NCBI GenBank assembly: GCA_031553395.1
Contig: JAVBLR010000029.1
Location: forward strand, 1-64,000
Source: WRGA01 sp031553395
Lineage (GTDB): Bacteria > Bacteroidota > Bacteroidia > Bacteroidales > WRGA01
Direction: 5' to 3'
Length of the DNA: 64,000 nucleotides
Part shown: in pieces, positions 26,663-36,272 of the stretch
Position numbering within the stretch: the stretch's first letter is position 1
Layout of the letters: each line of letters begins with the position of its first letter
Program-made: the position numbers and the translations under genes
The notes under the pieces: generated by a model
Databases searched by the model: none
Told to the model about the DNA's origin: nothing
Seen by the model: only the letters and a program-made list of their open reading frames with translations

Positions 26663-29600
26663 TTAGTTATTTTTCTTTTCTTGAAAACTTACCCATTTGG
26701 CAGCATACATATTGAATTCTGCCGCATGAGCCTTTGATAATTCCGGATTAAATGTACTGTATGTTTCGGCTATTGTTTGCAATGTACCCAAATTCTCTTT
26801 TACACTTTCCAAAACAGAACCATAATTATAATCTGATAATGCACTGAACCATGTTAATTTCGAACTTGCATTTTGTGCTGCTGCTTCAAGAAGCGCTTCG
26901 CCTTTTTCTTTTTGTCCTATTTCGAGATAACTCGCGCCTAAATAAGGTATTGTGTAGTCATATCCGACTGTTTCTATCGGTAACTCTTTCATACATTTAT
27001 CCAAAACAATCAGCGCCTTATCCTTTTTCCCTTCTTCAATTAAAGTAGAAGTTAAACGGAAAAACATAAACCGCAATGATCTGCACATCCTCAGAATATT
27101 TTCATCTAAATATACATTCGGGTTATTTGCATTTCCCCAACGGAATTTATTCACAACATTGTCAAACATAACATCCGTATTTACTGCTCCTCCTGTTTCA
27201 TAAGGCATAATACGATATGTCAATCCTTCTTGGTTAAAATTACGTGATAAACTCAAATACATATCCGGTCCAACTGTCATGGCAAAATATATCGGACGCT
27301 TCCATTTATTGGTAGAAAGCATTTCCAAAACCATCATTTCGCTTTTTGTCAATCCATTTTTGCCTCCTAAGTTGATAAGCATTTCCGGTTTCAAGTGATA
27401 GGTAGTATCGGTAGGCATTAATCCGGCTTTTACTACATCTTCCGGATTCACTTTCAATGTAAATCGTTGCGAAGGAATAATATTCTCATTTCCATACATA
27501 CTGCGAATACGTTGCATTGCAGCACTTTTGGAACGTACCGAATCTATCGCCCAGGAGATATCAATAGGCTGTCCTTCGGTCATATCCAGCAAGTAAGCAA
27601 AATCACCAACTGTTTCGGTATAGTCTTTTCTGCTCCAGCTAATCGGAAGTGGTTCGGAATCATAACTTTGGCGTTTCATTTGATCGATATACCAATCTGT
27701 TTGCAAATAACTCAGGTTACAAACTCTAACATCGGTACGATAACCTTCAACTTCCTGTGCATACCAAAGTGGGAAAGTGTCATTATCTCCATTGGTAAAA
27801 ATAATAGAATTCGGTTCGCAAGAATCCAAATAATTGAATCCAAAATCACGAGTTGTATAACGGTTCGAGCGGTCATGATCATCCCAGTTTTCTGCACCCA
27901 TCCTTATCGGAATAAGAATTGTTATAGCTGTTGCCAATATTGCAGAAGGTGTTCCGGACATAAATTTCTCAAACAATTTTGCTATAGCAGCAACCCCCAT
28001 TCCAATCCAAATACAATAGGCATAGAAAGAACCGGCATAAGCATAATCCCGTTCACGCGGCTGAATAGGAGTCTGATTAAGATAAAGTACAATGGCAATC
28101 CCTGTCATAAAGAACAAGAAGAATGTAATCCAAAAACCTTGAATTCCTTTTTTCCCGGAAAATGCCTGATAAAATAACCCTAAAATCCCTAATAAAAGAG
28201 GTAAAGCAAAATAGGTATTTCGACCTTTATTATCTGCCATCTCCGGAGGTAAATTACTTTGATCTCCTAATCCTAGGAAAACTTCATCAATAAAATTAAT
28301 TCCGGTAATAGCGTTTCCATTGATTATTCCTCCATGACTTTGGATATCACTCTGCCTTCCGGAAAAATTCCACATGAAATATCGCCAGTACATGAAATTC
28401 AATTGATATGAAAAGAAAAAACGAACATTTTGAATAAATGAAGGAGGAGGAGTTGCCTTTTTGCCTCCAATCATTTTATCCTCTATTCCCGCCCAACTTT
28501 TATATGCCTTAACATGTTCGGGATCGCTGCTATACATGCGAGGGAATAACGTTTCTCCTTCATATTCATACGAAGGTCGATAACCTAGAGTAATGTAAGA
28601 ATCCTTTTCACTGGAAGAATCTTTTTCTTTTCTTATCCAAATGGCTTTACCATCTTTCGTTATAGCTCGGCCGGTATTATCTCTTTTTAATTCCGAAGCA
28701 TACGTTTGTCCGTAAAACAATGGGCGGTCGCCATACTGTTCACGATTCATATAGCCTGCCAATGAAAATATATCTTCCGGTGAATTTTGATCCATCGGCG
28801 GATTGGCAGAAGAACGGATTACTATCAGTGCAAAAGACGAATATCCGACAAGAATTACCATCAAGCATAATAAGGATGTATTGAGTACACGTATGCTAAG
28901 ATTCTTTTTGTAAAATAAGAAAACAACCAAAGCAACACTTAATACAATTCCTAAGCCCAAACCACCCATCAATGGAATACCCATCAAAATAACACAAGCT
29001 GCAAAAGAAATTTTTACCCGTGTCATATTTACATTATCAGATAATGTTTCGATAAGGCTCCAAATCAGAAGTCCTACAATAAGTATAAAGTAAATAACTG
29101 TTCCGGTATTAAATGGCAAGTGTAATGTATTTACAAAGAATAATTCAAACCATCCTGCCACTGTAGAAAAGCCTGGTATTAACCCATACATTAATACAAT
29201 TATCAATGCAAATGATACAAGTAAGGCAAGAAGAGAGCCTTTTGCGTTTGCATCGGGATATTTTTTGTAGTAATAAACCAATACAAGAGCGGGGATTGTC
29301 AACATATTTAATAGATGGACACCAATAGAAAGCCCCATCATATAAGCAATAAGTATAATCCAACGATCAGAATGAGGTTTGTCAGCAACATTTTCCCATT
29401 TCAATATTAACCAAAATACAACTGCGGTAAATAATGATGAAAATGCGTAAACCTCGCCTTCAACCGCCGAAAACCAAAATGTATCGGAGAAAGTGTATGC
29501 CAAAGAGCCTACAATTCCGCAGCCCATTGTCAATATTAGTTGCGATAAAGAAGGTTCTGTACCGTCTTTAATTAAGAGTTTTCGAGTTAAATGTGTGATT

Positions 29601-29887
29601 GTCCAAAATAGGAACAATATGGTAAATGCGCTACACAAAGCAGAAAAAGCATTTACCATCTTTGCAACTTGGGTTACATCTGATGCGAAATGAGTGAAAA
29701 AGTTTCCAACAAGCATGAATATGGGGTTGCCGGGAGGATGCCCTACTTCCAATTTGTAAGCAGTTGTAATAAACTCGGGACAGTCCCAGAAACTAGCTGT
29801 AGGCTCAATTGTTAAAAGATAAACAATTGCCGAGATGATAAAAACAACCCATCCGATAATGTTGTTTACAAAATTGTATCTCTTCAT
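26663..29887 (-). CDS. DUF2723 family membrane protein (protein O-mannosyltransferase-like)
   Basis: The 1074-aa protein begins with a membrane helix (GWVVFIISAIVYLLTI), then the DUF2723 signature (EPTASFWDCPEFI, KLEVGHPPGNPIFML). About ten further membrane helices follow before residue 680. The second half is soluble, with NGDNDTFPLWYAQEVEG and a TPR-like C-terminus (ASYLEIGQKEKGEALLEAA). The acidic WDCPE in the first loop parallels GT-C fold glycosyltransferases, so a lipid-linked sugar transferase acting on exported proteins is likely. In Bacteroidota these are often linked to O-glycosylation, which is family knowledge rather than shown here. Confidence 0.82.
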   Translation of the reverse strand: MKRYNFVNNIIGWVVFIISAIVYLLTIEPTASFWDCPEFITTAYKLEVGHPPGNPIFMLVGNFFTHFASDVTQVAKMVNAFSALCSAFTILFLFWTITHLTRKLLIKDGTEPSLSQLILTMGCGIVGSLAYTFSDTFWFSAVEGEVYAFSSLFTAVVFWLILKWENVADKPHSDRWIILIAYMMGLSIGVHLLNMLTIPALVLVYYYKKYPDANAKGSLLALLVSFALIIVLMYGLIPGFSTVAGWFELFFVNTLHLPFNTGTVIYFILIVGLLIWSLIETLSDNVNMTRVKISFAACVILMGIPLMGGLGLGIVLSVALVVFLFYKKNLSIRVLNTSLLCLMVILVGYSSFALIVIRSSANPPMDQNSPEDIFSLAGYMNREQYGDRPLFYGQTYASELKRDNTGRAITKDGKAIWIRKEKDSSSEKDSYITLGYRPSYEYEGETLFPRMYSSDPEHVKAYKSWAGIEDKMIGGKKATPPPSFIQNVRFFFSYQLNFMYWRYFMWNFSGRQSDIQSHGGIINGNAITGINFIDEVFLGLGDQSNLPPEMADNKGRNTYFALPLLLGILGLFYQAFSGKKGIQGFWITFFLFFMTGIAIVLYLNQTPIQPRERDYAYAGSFYAYCIWIGMGVAAIAKLFEKFMSGTPSAILATAITILIPIRMGAENWDDHDRSNRYTTRDFGFNYLDSCEPNSIIFTNGDNDTFPLWYAQEVEGYRTDVRVCNLSYLQTDWYIDQMKRQSYDSEPLPISWSRKDYTETVGDFAYLLDMTEGQPIDISWAIDSVRSKSAAMQRIRSMYGNENIIPSQRFTLKVNPEDVVKAGLMPTDTTYHLKPEMLINLGGKNGLTKSEMMVLEMLSTNKWKRPIYFAMTVGPDMYLSLSRNFNQEGLTYRIMPYETGGAVNTDVMFDNVVNKFRWGNANNPNVYLDENILRMCRSLRFMFFRLTSTLIEEGKKDKALIVLDKCMKELPIETVGYDYTIPYLGASYLEIGQKEKGEALLEAAAQNASSKLTWFSALSDYNYGSVLESVKENLGTLQTIAETYSTFNPELSKAHAAEFNMYAAKWVSFQEKKNN

Positions 29888-30061
29888 TGTGAGTAATGTG
29901 TGATAATATTTTAATCTAAAAAATTATGATTCAGACATCCTGCAAATCTTTCTAAGAATTTTACATGTATAAAATTCCTAAAATTTTCATACAAAGCGAC
30001 AAAGGTAGAAAAAATAAAAACACATTGATTAGCTGTATGCTTAATTTTACAATTTTCAAGC

Positions 30062-30069
30062 TATATTTG
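30062..30069 (+). promoter_or_regulatory. Candidate -7 box for rsfS (TATATTTG)
   Basis: TATATTTG fits TAnnTTTG and lies 23 bases before the rsfS ATG. No convincing TTTG is at -33. Confidence 0.5.
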
Positions 30070-30092
30070 CACATTAATTTATTTTACGACGA

Positions 30093-30461
30093 ATGCAAAC
30101 AAACGAAAACTCAGAATTATTACTACAAAAAGTTATAGAAGGGATTCAGGAAAAAAAAGGAAAAGAAATTGTAATCGCTGATTTAACCGCTATTGAAGAC
30201 TGTATCTGCCGCTACTTTGTTATCTGTAATGGGAACTCACCCAATCAGGTTGCTGCAATTACAGATTCGGTAAAGGATTATGTAAAGAAAAATGCCTATA
30301 CAAGGCCTCTTTCCATAGATGGAACAGGAAACGCACAGTGGGTGGCAATGGATTATGGAGATATTGTTGTTCATATTTTTTTGCCTGAAATAAGGGAATA
30401 TTATCAAATTGAGAATCTGTGGAGTGATGCTAAATTAATAAAAATTCCTAATTTGGATTAA
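30093..30461 (+). CDS. rsfS: Ribosome silencing factor
   Basis: The 122-aa protein has the RsfS/DUF143 pattern: GKEIVIADLTAIEDCICRYF, VICNGNSPNQVAAITDSV, GTGNAQWVAMDYGDIVVHIF and REYYQIENLWSDA. RsfS binds ribosomal protein uL14 and blocks joining of the 30S and 50S subunits when nutrients are short. It is followed at 30695 by ftsH and then cdsA, a usual Bacteroidota order, though a hairpin at 30575-30619 separates it from ftsH. Confidence 0.92.
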   Translation: MQTNENSELLLQKVIEGIQEKKGKEIVIADLTAIEDCICRYFVICNGNSPNQVAAITDSVKDYVKKNAYTRPLSIDGTGNAQWVAMDYGDIVVHIFLPEIREYYQIENLWSDAKLIKIPNLD

Positions 30462-30574
30462 ATTCGCATAAAATTCAGAATATCAAGACGAAAGCGTCTC
30501 ATTGTAAGTATGACATTTTTTTGTTTAAATTCTAAAAGGTTCTTAACTCTTAACAATATGCCTTTAATTTATAT

Positions 30575-30619
30575 AAAAAACATAAATTACACAACATAAT
30601 TGCTAATTTTATGTTTTTT
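30575..30619 (+). terminator. Hairpin between rsfS and ftsH
   Basis: Arms AAAAAACATAAA (30575-30586) and TTTATGTTTTTT (30608-30619) enclose 21 bases. It could stop rsfS transcripts or act as an attenuator before ftsH. A smaller AGACG/CGTCT hairpin lies about 80 bases upstream. Confidence 0.5.
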
Positions 30620-30694
30620 GGTTACAGGCTGCTTGATTGATTATATCAAATTATATTATAGCCTACATTTAAATTATCTACAATATGTTAATTT

Positions 30695-32752
30695 ATGGAA
30701 AATAATAAAGAAAATCCAAAGCAACAAAATAATAATAATACGCCTGACAATAATAACAGGAATAAATTCCCTGGAGGAAAACCGCCCAAGATGCGGCTCG
30801 AAATCCTTTATTTTTTTATAATCCTATTATTAATCGGATTATGGTTTACCAAGGATATGGGTACGACCAAAGAAGTCGGATGGACGGAATTCGAAAAAAT
30901 ATTAATCGGAAATAACTTTGATAAAATAGTTGTTTTTACGGATGCTGACAGGTTGGATGCATATGTAAAAAAAGATTCTGCCCAAAAAGTATTGAAACAG
31001 GATGCTGAAAAAATGGGGGAACATCCCAAAGTAACTGTGAATATCCCGTCGGCAGACAAGTTCTCTGATTATATCACCAAAATTCAAGCCGAGCATAACA
31101 TTAAGGTCAACGTTACTTATGAAAAAGGCGAAGGAACCATGAGTAAAGTCCTATGGTTTTTTGGGCCTACAGTTTTATTAGTTGGACTTTGGTTCTTTAT
31201 GATGCGCCGAATGACCGGTGGAGGTGGAGGTGGAGGCATGTTTAGTGTAGGAAAATCTAAGGCACAGCTTTTTGACAAAGACAATAAAGTAAAAGTTACA
31301 TTTAAAGATGTTGCCGGATTAGCCGAAGCGAAACAAGAAATACAAGAAATCGTTGAATTCTTGAAAAATCCCGGACGATATACCGAATTAGGAGGAAAAA
31401 TACCAAAAGGAGCGTTGTTGGTTGGCCCTCCCGGAACAGGAAAAACGTTGCTGGCAAAAGCTGTTGCCGGCGAAGCAAACGTACCGTTCTTTTCTTTGTC
31501 GGGATCGGATTTTGTTGAAATGTTTGTGGGGGTAGGAGCTTCTCGCGTAAGAGATTTATTCCGTCAAGCAAAAGAAAAGTCGCCCTGTATTATTTTTATT
31601 GATGAAATTGATGCTGTGGGACGTGCCCGTGGCAAAAATGTAAATATGGGTTCTAATGACGAACGCGAAAGCACCCTGAATCAACTTCTTACGGAAATGG
31701 ACGGCTTTGGAACCAACAGCGGTATTATTGTATTGGCTGCAACCAACCGTGCTGATATTTTGGATAAAGCATTATTGCGTGCCGGACGTTTCGATCGTCA
31801 GATTTATGTTGAATTACCGGATTTGAATGACCGTAAAGAAATTTTTGCAGTCCATCTTCGTCCGATTAAAATAGATGAAAGTGTCGATTCTGAATTATTA
31901 GCCCGTCAAACACCCGGTTTTTCAGGTGCCGATATTGCTAATGTTTGTAATGAAGCAGCTTTAATTGCAGCTCGTAACGGAAAGAAAGTTGTTACCAAGC
32001 AAGACTTTATGAATGCTGTCGACCGGATTGTCGGAGGATTGGAAAAACGCAACAAGATTACGACAAATGCCGAAAAGCGCTCAATTGCCCTGCATGAGGC
32101 CGGACACGCTACATTAAGTTGGTATTTGGAGCATGCTCATCCTTTGGTAAAAGTGACAATTGTACCTCGTGGGAAAGCATTAGGTGCAGCATGGTATTTG
32201 CCTGAAGAACGTCAGATTACAACAAAAGAACAAATGTTGGATGAAATGTGTACCACGTTGGGTGGACGTGCCGCCGAAGATTTAATTTTAGGACGTATTT
32301 CCAGTGGTGCTATGAATGATTTGGAACGAGTAACCAAACAAGCATTTTCTATGGTTGCCTATATGGGTATGAGCGACAAATTACCAAATATTTGTTATTA
32401 CGATTCTACCGGACAAGAATATGGTTTTACAAAACCTTATAGTGAAGAAACGGCAAGAATGATTGACGAGGAAGTCAATAAAATGATTAATGAGCAATAT
32501 GCTCGGGCTAAGCAGGTTTTAACAGAACATAAAGAAGGCCATGCTCAATTAACGCAAGTATTGATAGAACGTGAAGTAATTTATGCCGAAGACTTGGAAA
32601 AAATATTCGGAAAGAGGCCTTGGGCTTCTCGTTCCGAAGAAATCTTAGCCTCGAATTCTAAAAACGGAGAACCCGAAGCGAATGGAGAAGAACATAAAGA
32701 GCCTTCAAGTGAAGATACAATGCCGGAAAATGCTACTCCTACAGATATTTAA
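30695..32752 (+). CDS. ftsH: ATP-dependent zinc metalloprotease FtsH
   Basis: The 685-aa membrane protease has an Asn/Lys-rich N-terminus, membrane helices at about 35-52 and 150-170, a Gly-run linker, an AAA+ domain (Walker A GPPGTGKT near 244, Walker B IIFIDEID, second region of homology TNRADILDKALLRAGRFDRQ) and the zinc site HEAGH (about 466-470). It degrades misfolded membrane proteins and regulatory proteins; in other bacteria LpxC is a substrate. The acidic C-terminal tail is low complexity. cdsA follows after about a dozen bases. Confidence 0.96.
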   Translation: MENNKENPKQQNNNNTPDNNNRNKFPGGKPPKMRLEILYFFIILLLIGLWFTKDMGTTKEVGWTEFEKILIGNNFDKIVVFTDADRLDAYVKKDSAQKVLKQDAEKMGEHPKVTVNIPSADKFSDYITKIQAEHNIKVNVTYEKGEGTMSKVLWFFGPTVLLVGLWFFMMRRMTGGGGGGGMFSVGKSKAQLFDKDNKVKVTFKDVAGLAEAKQEIQEIVEFLKNPGRYTELGGKIPKGALLVGPPGTGKTLLAKAVAGEANVPFFSLSGSDFVEMFVGVGASRVRDLFRQAKEKSPCIIFIDEIDAVGRARGKNVNMGSNDERESTLNQLLTEMDGFGTNSGIIVLAATNRADILDKALLRAGRFDRQIYVELPDLNDRKEIFAVHLRPIKIDESVDSELLARQTPGFSGADIANVCNEAALIAARNGKKVVTKQDFMNAVDRIVGGLEKRNKITTNAEKRSIALHEAGHATLSWYLEHAHPLVKVTIVPRGKALGAAWYLPEERQITTKEQMLDEMCTTLGGRAAEDLILGRISSGAMNDLERVTKQAFSMVAYMGMSDKLPNICYYDSTGQEYGFTKPYSEETARMIDEEVNKMINEQYARAKQVLTEHKEGHAQLTQVLIEREVIYAEDLEKIFGKRPWASRSEEILASNSKNGEPEANGEEHKEPSSEDTMPENATPTDI

Positions 32753-32764
32753 TAGTTATTGAAA

Positions 32765-33601
32765 ATGAATAATCTCATTAAGCGAATCCTTACCGGAATC
32801 ATATTTGTAGTTGTTCTTGCTGGATGTATTTTGTATAGTTCTTATTCTTTATTGGTGATATTTTCCATTATTACTGTTACAGGATTATGGGAATTTTATT
32901 CGTTAATCGAAAATTCGGGAAGGGCTACCATCGAAAAGCCAATACATTCATTCGGAGGTTTTTTGTTGCTTGTTGCATTTTATATGTATGCCTCTACTAA
33001 TTTCGGATTTTCGATTTTTATTCCTTATATTGTTTATCTTTTATACGTTTTCATATCCCAACTTTATTTAAAAAAAGAAGACCCTTTACAGAATTGGGCA
33101 TATATCATTTTAGGGCAAATTTACGTAGCTCTTCCGTTTGGTATGTTGTGCTTATTGCCATTTAGATATGTAAATGGTGAATTAGTTTACCTCAGTGTGA
33201 TTCCTTTTGCCTTTTTCATTTTTATTTGGATTAATGACAGTGGAGCTTATATTGTTGGTTCTACGATGGGAAAACACCGGCTTTTTGAACGTATTTCTCC
33301 TAAAAAGTCGTGGGAAGGATTCTTTGGTGGAATGATATTAAGTATAATTACTGCATTGATGTTTGCCTATTATTTTCCAAGTAGATTAAATTGGTATGAG
33401 TGGGTAGGAATGTCATTAATTACAGTAATATTTGGCACATTAGGAGATTTATCCGAATCATTATTTAAAAGAACGCTTGGCGTAAAAGATTCTGGAAATA
33501 TACTACCTGGACACGGAGGTATTTTAGATCGTTTCGATAGTGTTTTATTATCTGCTCCGGCATGTGTAATCTATTTTACATTATTAAGTTTATTCAAGTA
33601 A
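32765..33601 (+). CDS. cdsA: Phosphatidate cytidylyltransferase
   Basis: The 278-aa membrane enzyme makes CDP-diacylglycerol from CTP and phosphatidic acid, the branch point of phospholipid synthesis. It has about seven membrane helices and the signature region SPKKSWEGFFGG followed by GDLSESLFKRTLGVKDSG and LPGHGGILDRFDS. The ATG at 32765 is preferred to a TTG six bases upstream. It lies 12 bases after ftsH and is almost certainly co-transcribed with it. Confidence 0.93.
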   Translation: MNNLIKRILTGIIFVVVLAGCILYSSYSLLVIFSIITVTGLWEFYSLIENSGRATIEKPIHSFGGFLLLVAFYMYASTNFGFSIFIPYIVYLLYVFISQLYLKKEDPLQNWAYIILGQIYVALPFGMLCLLPFRYVNGELVYLSVIPFAFFIFIWINDSGAYIVGSTMGKHRLFERISPKKSWEGFFGGMILSIITALMFAYYFPSRLNWYEWVGMSLITVIFGTLGDLSESLFKRTLGVKDSGNILPGHGGILDRFDSVLLSAPACVIYFTLLSLFK

Positions 33602-34184
33602 AAGGTGTTTTTTTACGTTATAAAATTTTTCTTACTTATTAACTTGTTTAAATTTATAAAAACATATTATAATCATTTAACCGTGTCTATTTTTCAATTT
33701 GTTATGAATAGAATTTAAACAAATTCTTAAGAATGTCGATAAAATAATATGTTTTCCCTCTCTTTTTGAATAAGATAAGGCTTTATATAATGCAAAAAAA
33801 ACTTAATGAATATTTAATAATACAAAAATATTTTATAATGTGCAACTTCTTATTTTTGAGGCTTTATAAATAAAGTAATCTTCTATGCACAAAAAGTATA
33901 ATATTTTATCATATTTCTTTAGGTGAATAAGGCAATGGTATTCAATTAGTTACTTAAAAATGATAAAAAACAATAAATTAAAATTTTATATTGTTTTATT
34001 TTTTTTTAATAATATTGAAATTAGATTAATTAAAAATAGTCAGAATACAAATGGATTTTTTTTGCAAAACTCAAAAGAGAAAGGCTTTAGACTATTTGCA
34101 AAGCTCAAATTTAACTATAACTTTGCCTCGAATTATCGTAAAAATTAATCCCTTTTGTCTAACAAATATTAAAAAAACATTTTT
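33602..34184. other. 580-base AT-rich gap between cdsA and the HU gene
   Basis: I find no gene; a 62-codon frame at 33960-34148 is Lys/Asn/Phe low complexity and overlaps the HU promoter. The only clear feature is the promoter at 34095-34125. Confidence 0.5.
34095..34125 (+). promoter_or_regulatory. Promoter of the HU gene, full Bacteroidota -33/-7 match
   Basis: TTTG at 34095-34098, a 19-base spacer, then TAACTTTG at 34118-34125 match the consensus TTTG-N19-TAnnTTTG. Transcription should start near 34131, giving a leader of about 55 bases. Confidence 0.75.
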
Positions 34185-34454
34185 ATGAACAAAGCAGAAC
34201 TTATTAGCGCAATCGCTGACAAATCAGGACTTAGCAAAGCAGATTCTAAAAAAGCATTAGACGCTTTCGTTGGTTGTGTAGCTGACACTTTAAAATCAGG
34301 TGACAAAGTTATTTTAGTTGGTTTCGGAACTTTCTCTGTTGCTGACAGAGCCGCAAGAGAAGGTGTTAATCCTACAACTAAACAAAAAATCAAAATTCCT
34401 GCTAAGAAAGTAGCAAAATTCAAACCAGGTGCAGATTTAGATCTTATGAAATAA
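34185..34454 (+). CDS. HU-family nucleoid DNA-binding protein
   Basis: The 89-aa protein starts MNKAELISAIADKSGLSK and has the HU fold pattern: two N-terminal helices, VILVGFGTFSV, then an arm region (REGVNPTTKQKIKIPAKKV) and C-terminal KFKPGADL. HU dimers bend and compact DNA with little sequence preference. It stands alone with its own consensus promoter and a terminator hairpin directly after it, as expected for a highly expressed gene. Confidence 0.95.
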   Translation: MNKAELISAIADKSGLSKADSKKALDAFVGCVADTLKSGDKVILVGFGTFSVADRAAREGVNPTTKQKIKIPAKKVAKFKPGADLDLMK

Positions 34455-34479
34455 GTAAAAATTTAATAATTTTACTTGT

Positions 34480-34516
34480 AAAAGAAGAAGTTCAGAATTG
34501 TCCTTCTTCTTTTTTT
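34480..34516 (+). terminator. Terminator of the HU gene
   Basis: AAAGAAGAAG and CTTCTTCTTT arms with a loop of about 12 bases are followed by a T run. The hairpin begins about 25 bases after the HU stop. Confidence 0.75.
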
Positions 34517-34593
34517 ATATCTAATAAGAGCCTATCCTGATTTGTTTTGACATTGCAATTGTATTACTTTTGTATGCAAAACTCAATTTTTAC

Positions 34594-35049
34594 ATGAGAA
34601 AGATTTTATTTTTACTTGTTTTTAGCTGCATTTTCGCAATATCATGCGAAAATGATACGGCTGCTTATTTTCCCCGTTATGAAGTCAGGTTCTCCGTAGA
34701 CTTGAATACTGAAGGACTCAATCTAAAATCAATAGGAGGATATTTTAAAAAAGAAACAATAAAAGGGACTGAAGAAATCGGTTGTGGCGGAGTTTTGATT
34801 TATCATACAATAAACGATACATATTGTGCATTTGATATGGCTTGCCCTGCCGAAACCTCGCCTAATAGATCCGCTCTTGTTTCAACTCCTGATGATAAAG
34901 GTATTGTAAAATGCAGTAAGTGTGGCTCAACATTCAATATTTTTTACGGAATCGGGAATCCGGTATCCGGAATTGCAGTTGATAGAGAAAGACGGCTTCA
35001 ACCTTATAATGTTGTAGAGTCGGGAAGTAGTTTGATTATTAGCAATTAA
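34594..35049 (+). CDS. Lipoprotein with a four-cysteine Rieske-like domain
   Basis: The 151-aa protein has a lipoprotein signal (LFLLVFSCIFAISC, lipid-modified Cys about residue 18). Its C-terminal half looks like a Rieske fold (YCAFDMACPAE ... KCSKCGSTFNIFYG). The usual Cys-His pairs are replaced by Cys, giving C-x5-C and C-x2-C, so it may bind zinc or a rubredoxin-like iron rather than a 2Fe-2S Rieske cluster. The ATG at 34594 is chosen because the upstream TTG would bury the signal. It lies 10 bases before the ATP-grasp-like gene. The partner and redox role are unknown. Confidence 0.6.
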   Translation: MRKILFLLVFSCIFAISCENDTAAYFPRYEVRFSVDLNTEGLNLKSIGGYFKKETIKGTEEIGCGGVLIYHTINDTYCAFDMACPAETSPNRSALVSTPDDKGIVKCSKCGSTFNIFYGIGNPVSGIAVDRERRLQPYNVVESGSSLIISN

Positions 35050-35059
35050 AATAGCTCAT

Positions 35060-36259
35060 TTGTTTCTCCATTATTTTAATCCTGGGCACGAAACCGCCGT
35101 ACTTAACTCGTCCCCTTATTACACACCGGCTGCCAATCAATTGAAAATGCAGCAGGATTTGGCATTTTTGCCTGCTTGGTATGCCAATCCGGATGATTAT
35201 ATATTGGTAGAAGATGAACTCACGAGTGAATTTCTTCAAACAATCGAGAATCACATTCTGCCTAAAGCTATAACCAAAATAAATCTTATAGACTTTCTTC
35301 CTTCAATTATAAGTATTGATTTATGGGGTATTTCTCCAAGCAGCATTTATTTCTTTCAACAGTTAAAAAAAGAACTCAAGATAGATATTTCTTATCCTGA
35401 GTGGAATACTATCTATCAAAAGCTTTGTAGTCGCCGTACAGCTAAAGATTGTTTGGAATATTTGATCCAATCGACAGATGAAATCCAGCCGAATATTATT
35501 CCTCAATTTTATTCAAAATTTGAAGATATTGAGCGGATTATAAAAAATAATCCAACCATAACTTATCTGGCAAAAGCTCCTTATTCTTCTTCAGGAAGAG
35601 GTTTAATCCGGCTTTTTGGAGGTGATATCCCCACCTCGGAAAGGCAGATATTATCTGGTATGCTAAAGAAGCAGAAAGAGGTTTCGATGGAAAAGTTTTG
35701 GAACAAAAAAATAGATTTTTCGATGCAATTTTTCGTTAAGAATTCGAAAGAAGTTGAATTTATCGGTTTTTCTTTGTTTAAAACAAATGAGAAAGGTGCA
35801 TACATTGGTAGTTCTGTCAGTTCCCAAGAAAAAATAGAATCTATTATCGCTTCGAATGTTACTATTTTACTTTTACATAAAATTAGGCAACTGCTGCTTA
35901 ATTTTATAAAGGAAAAAATAACTCCTTTTTATACTGGAAATATCGGCATCGACATGATGGTTTATGAAGAAAGCGGAATGTATTTATTACAACCTTGCGT
36001 AGAAATAAATCTGAGGAAGAATATGGGATTTCTTGCAGTTCAACTATATGAAAAACAGCTGGATGAAAATTCGGAAGGATTTTTTCAAATAGAATTTAGT
36101 CCTCAAACCGGAGATATTTTGTCAAGACATGAAAGAATGAAAAAGGATTTTCCGTTGATTTTTGAAAGAGATAAAATTAAAAAAGGATATTTACCGCTTT
36201 GCCCGGTAAAGGAAGATAGTAAGTATTGGGCATACTTATTGGCTGAAACCTACAAATAA
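35060..36259 (+). CDS. Conserved Bacteroidales protein, ATP-grasp-like, TTG start
   Basis: The 399-aa protein begins (M)FLHYFNPGHETA. The middle shows TYLAKAPYSSSGRGLIRLFG, like the flexible Gly-rich nucleotide loop of ATP-grasp enzymes. Near the C-terminus FYTGNIGIDMMVYE and PCVEINLRKNMG look like the metal-binding Glu/Asn of that fold. I recall this as a conserved Bacteroidales protein of unknown function. An ATP-dependent ligase activity is inference. There is no upstream ATG; TTG at 35060 gives the N-terminus expected, 10 bases after the lipoprotein stop. Confidence 0.55.
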   Translation: MFLHYFNPGHETAVLNSSPYYTPAANQLKMQQDLAFLPAWYANPDDYILVEDELTSEFLQTIENHILPKAITKINLIDFLPSIISIDLWGISPSSIYFFQQLKKELKIDISYPEWNTIYQKLCSRRTAKDCLEYLIQSTDEIQPNIIPQFYSKFEDIERIIKNNPTITYLAKAPYSSSGRGLIRLFGGDIPTSERQILSGMLKKQKEVSMEKFWNKKIDFSMQFFVKNSKEVEFIGFSLFKTNEKGAYIGSSVSSQEKIESIIASNVTILLLHKIRQLLLNFIKEKITPFYTGNIGIDMMVYEESGMYLLQPCVEINLRKNMGFLAVQLYEKQLDENSEGFFQIEFSPQTGDILSRHERMKKDFPLIFERDKIKKGYLPLCPVKEDSKYWAYLLAETYK

Positions 36260-36272
36260 CAATATATATTAT

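Noticed and set aside
27467..28177. 236-aa plus-strand frame inside the DUF2723 gene
   Set aside because: It is antisense to a strongly supported membrane protein and has no recognisable domain.
33960..34148. 62-codon plus-strand frame in the cdsA-HU gap
   Set aside because: Lys/Asn/Phe-rich composition follows from AT-rich DNA, and the frame runs over the HU promoter.
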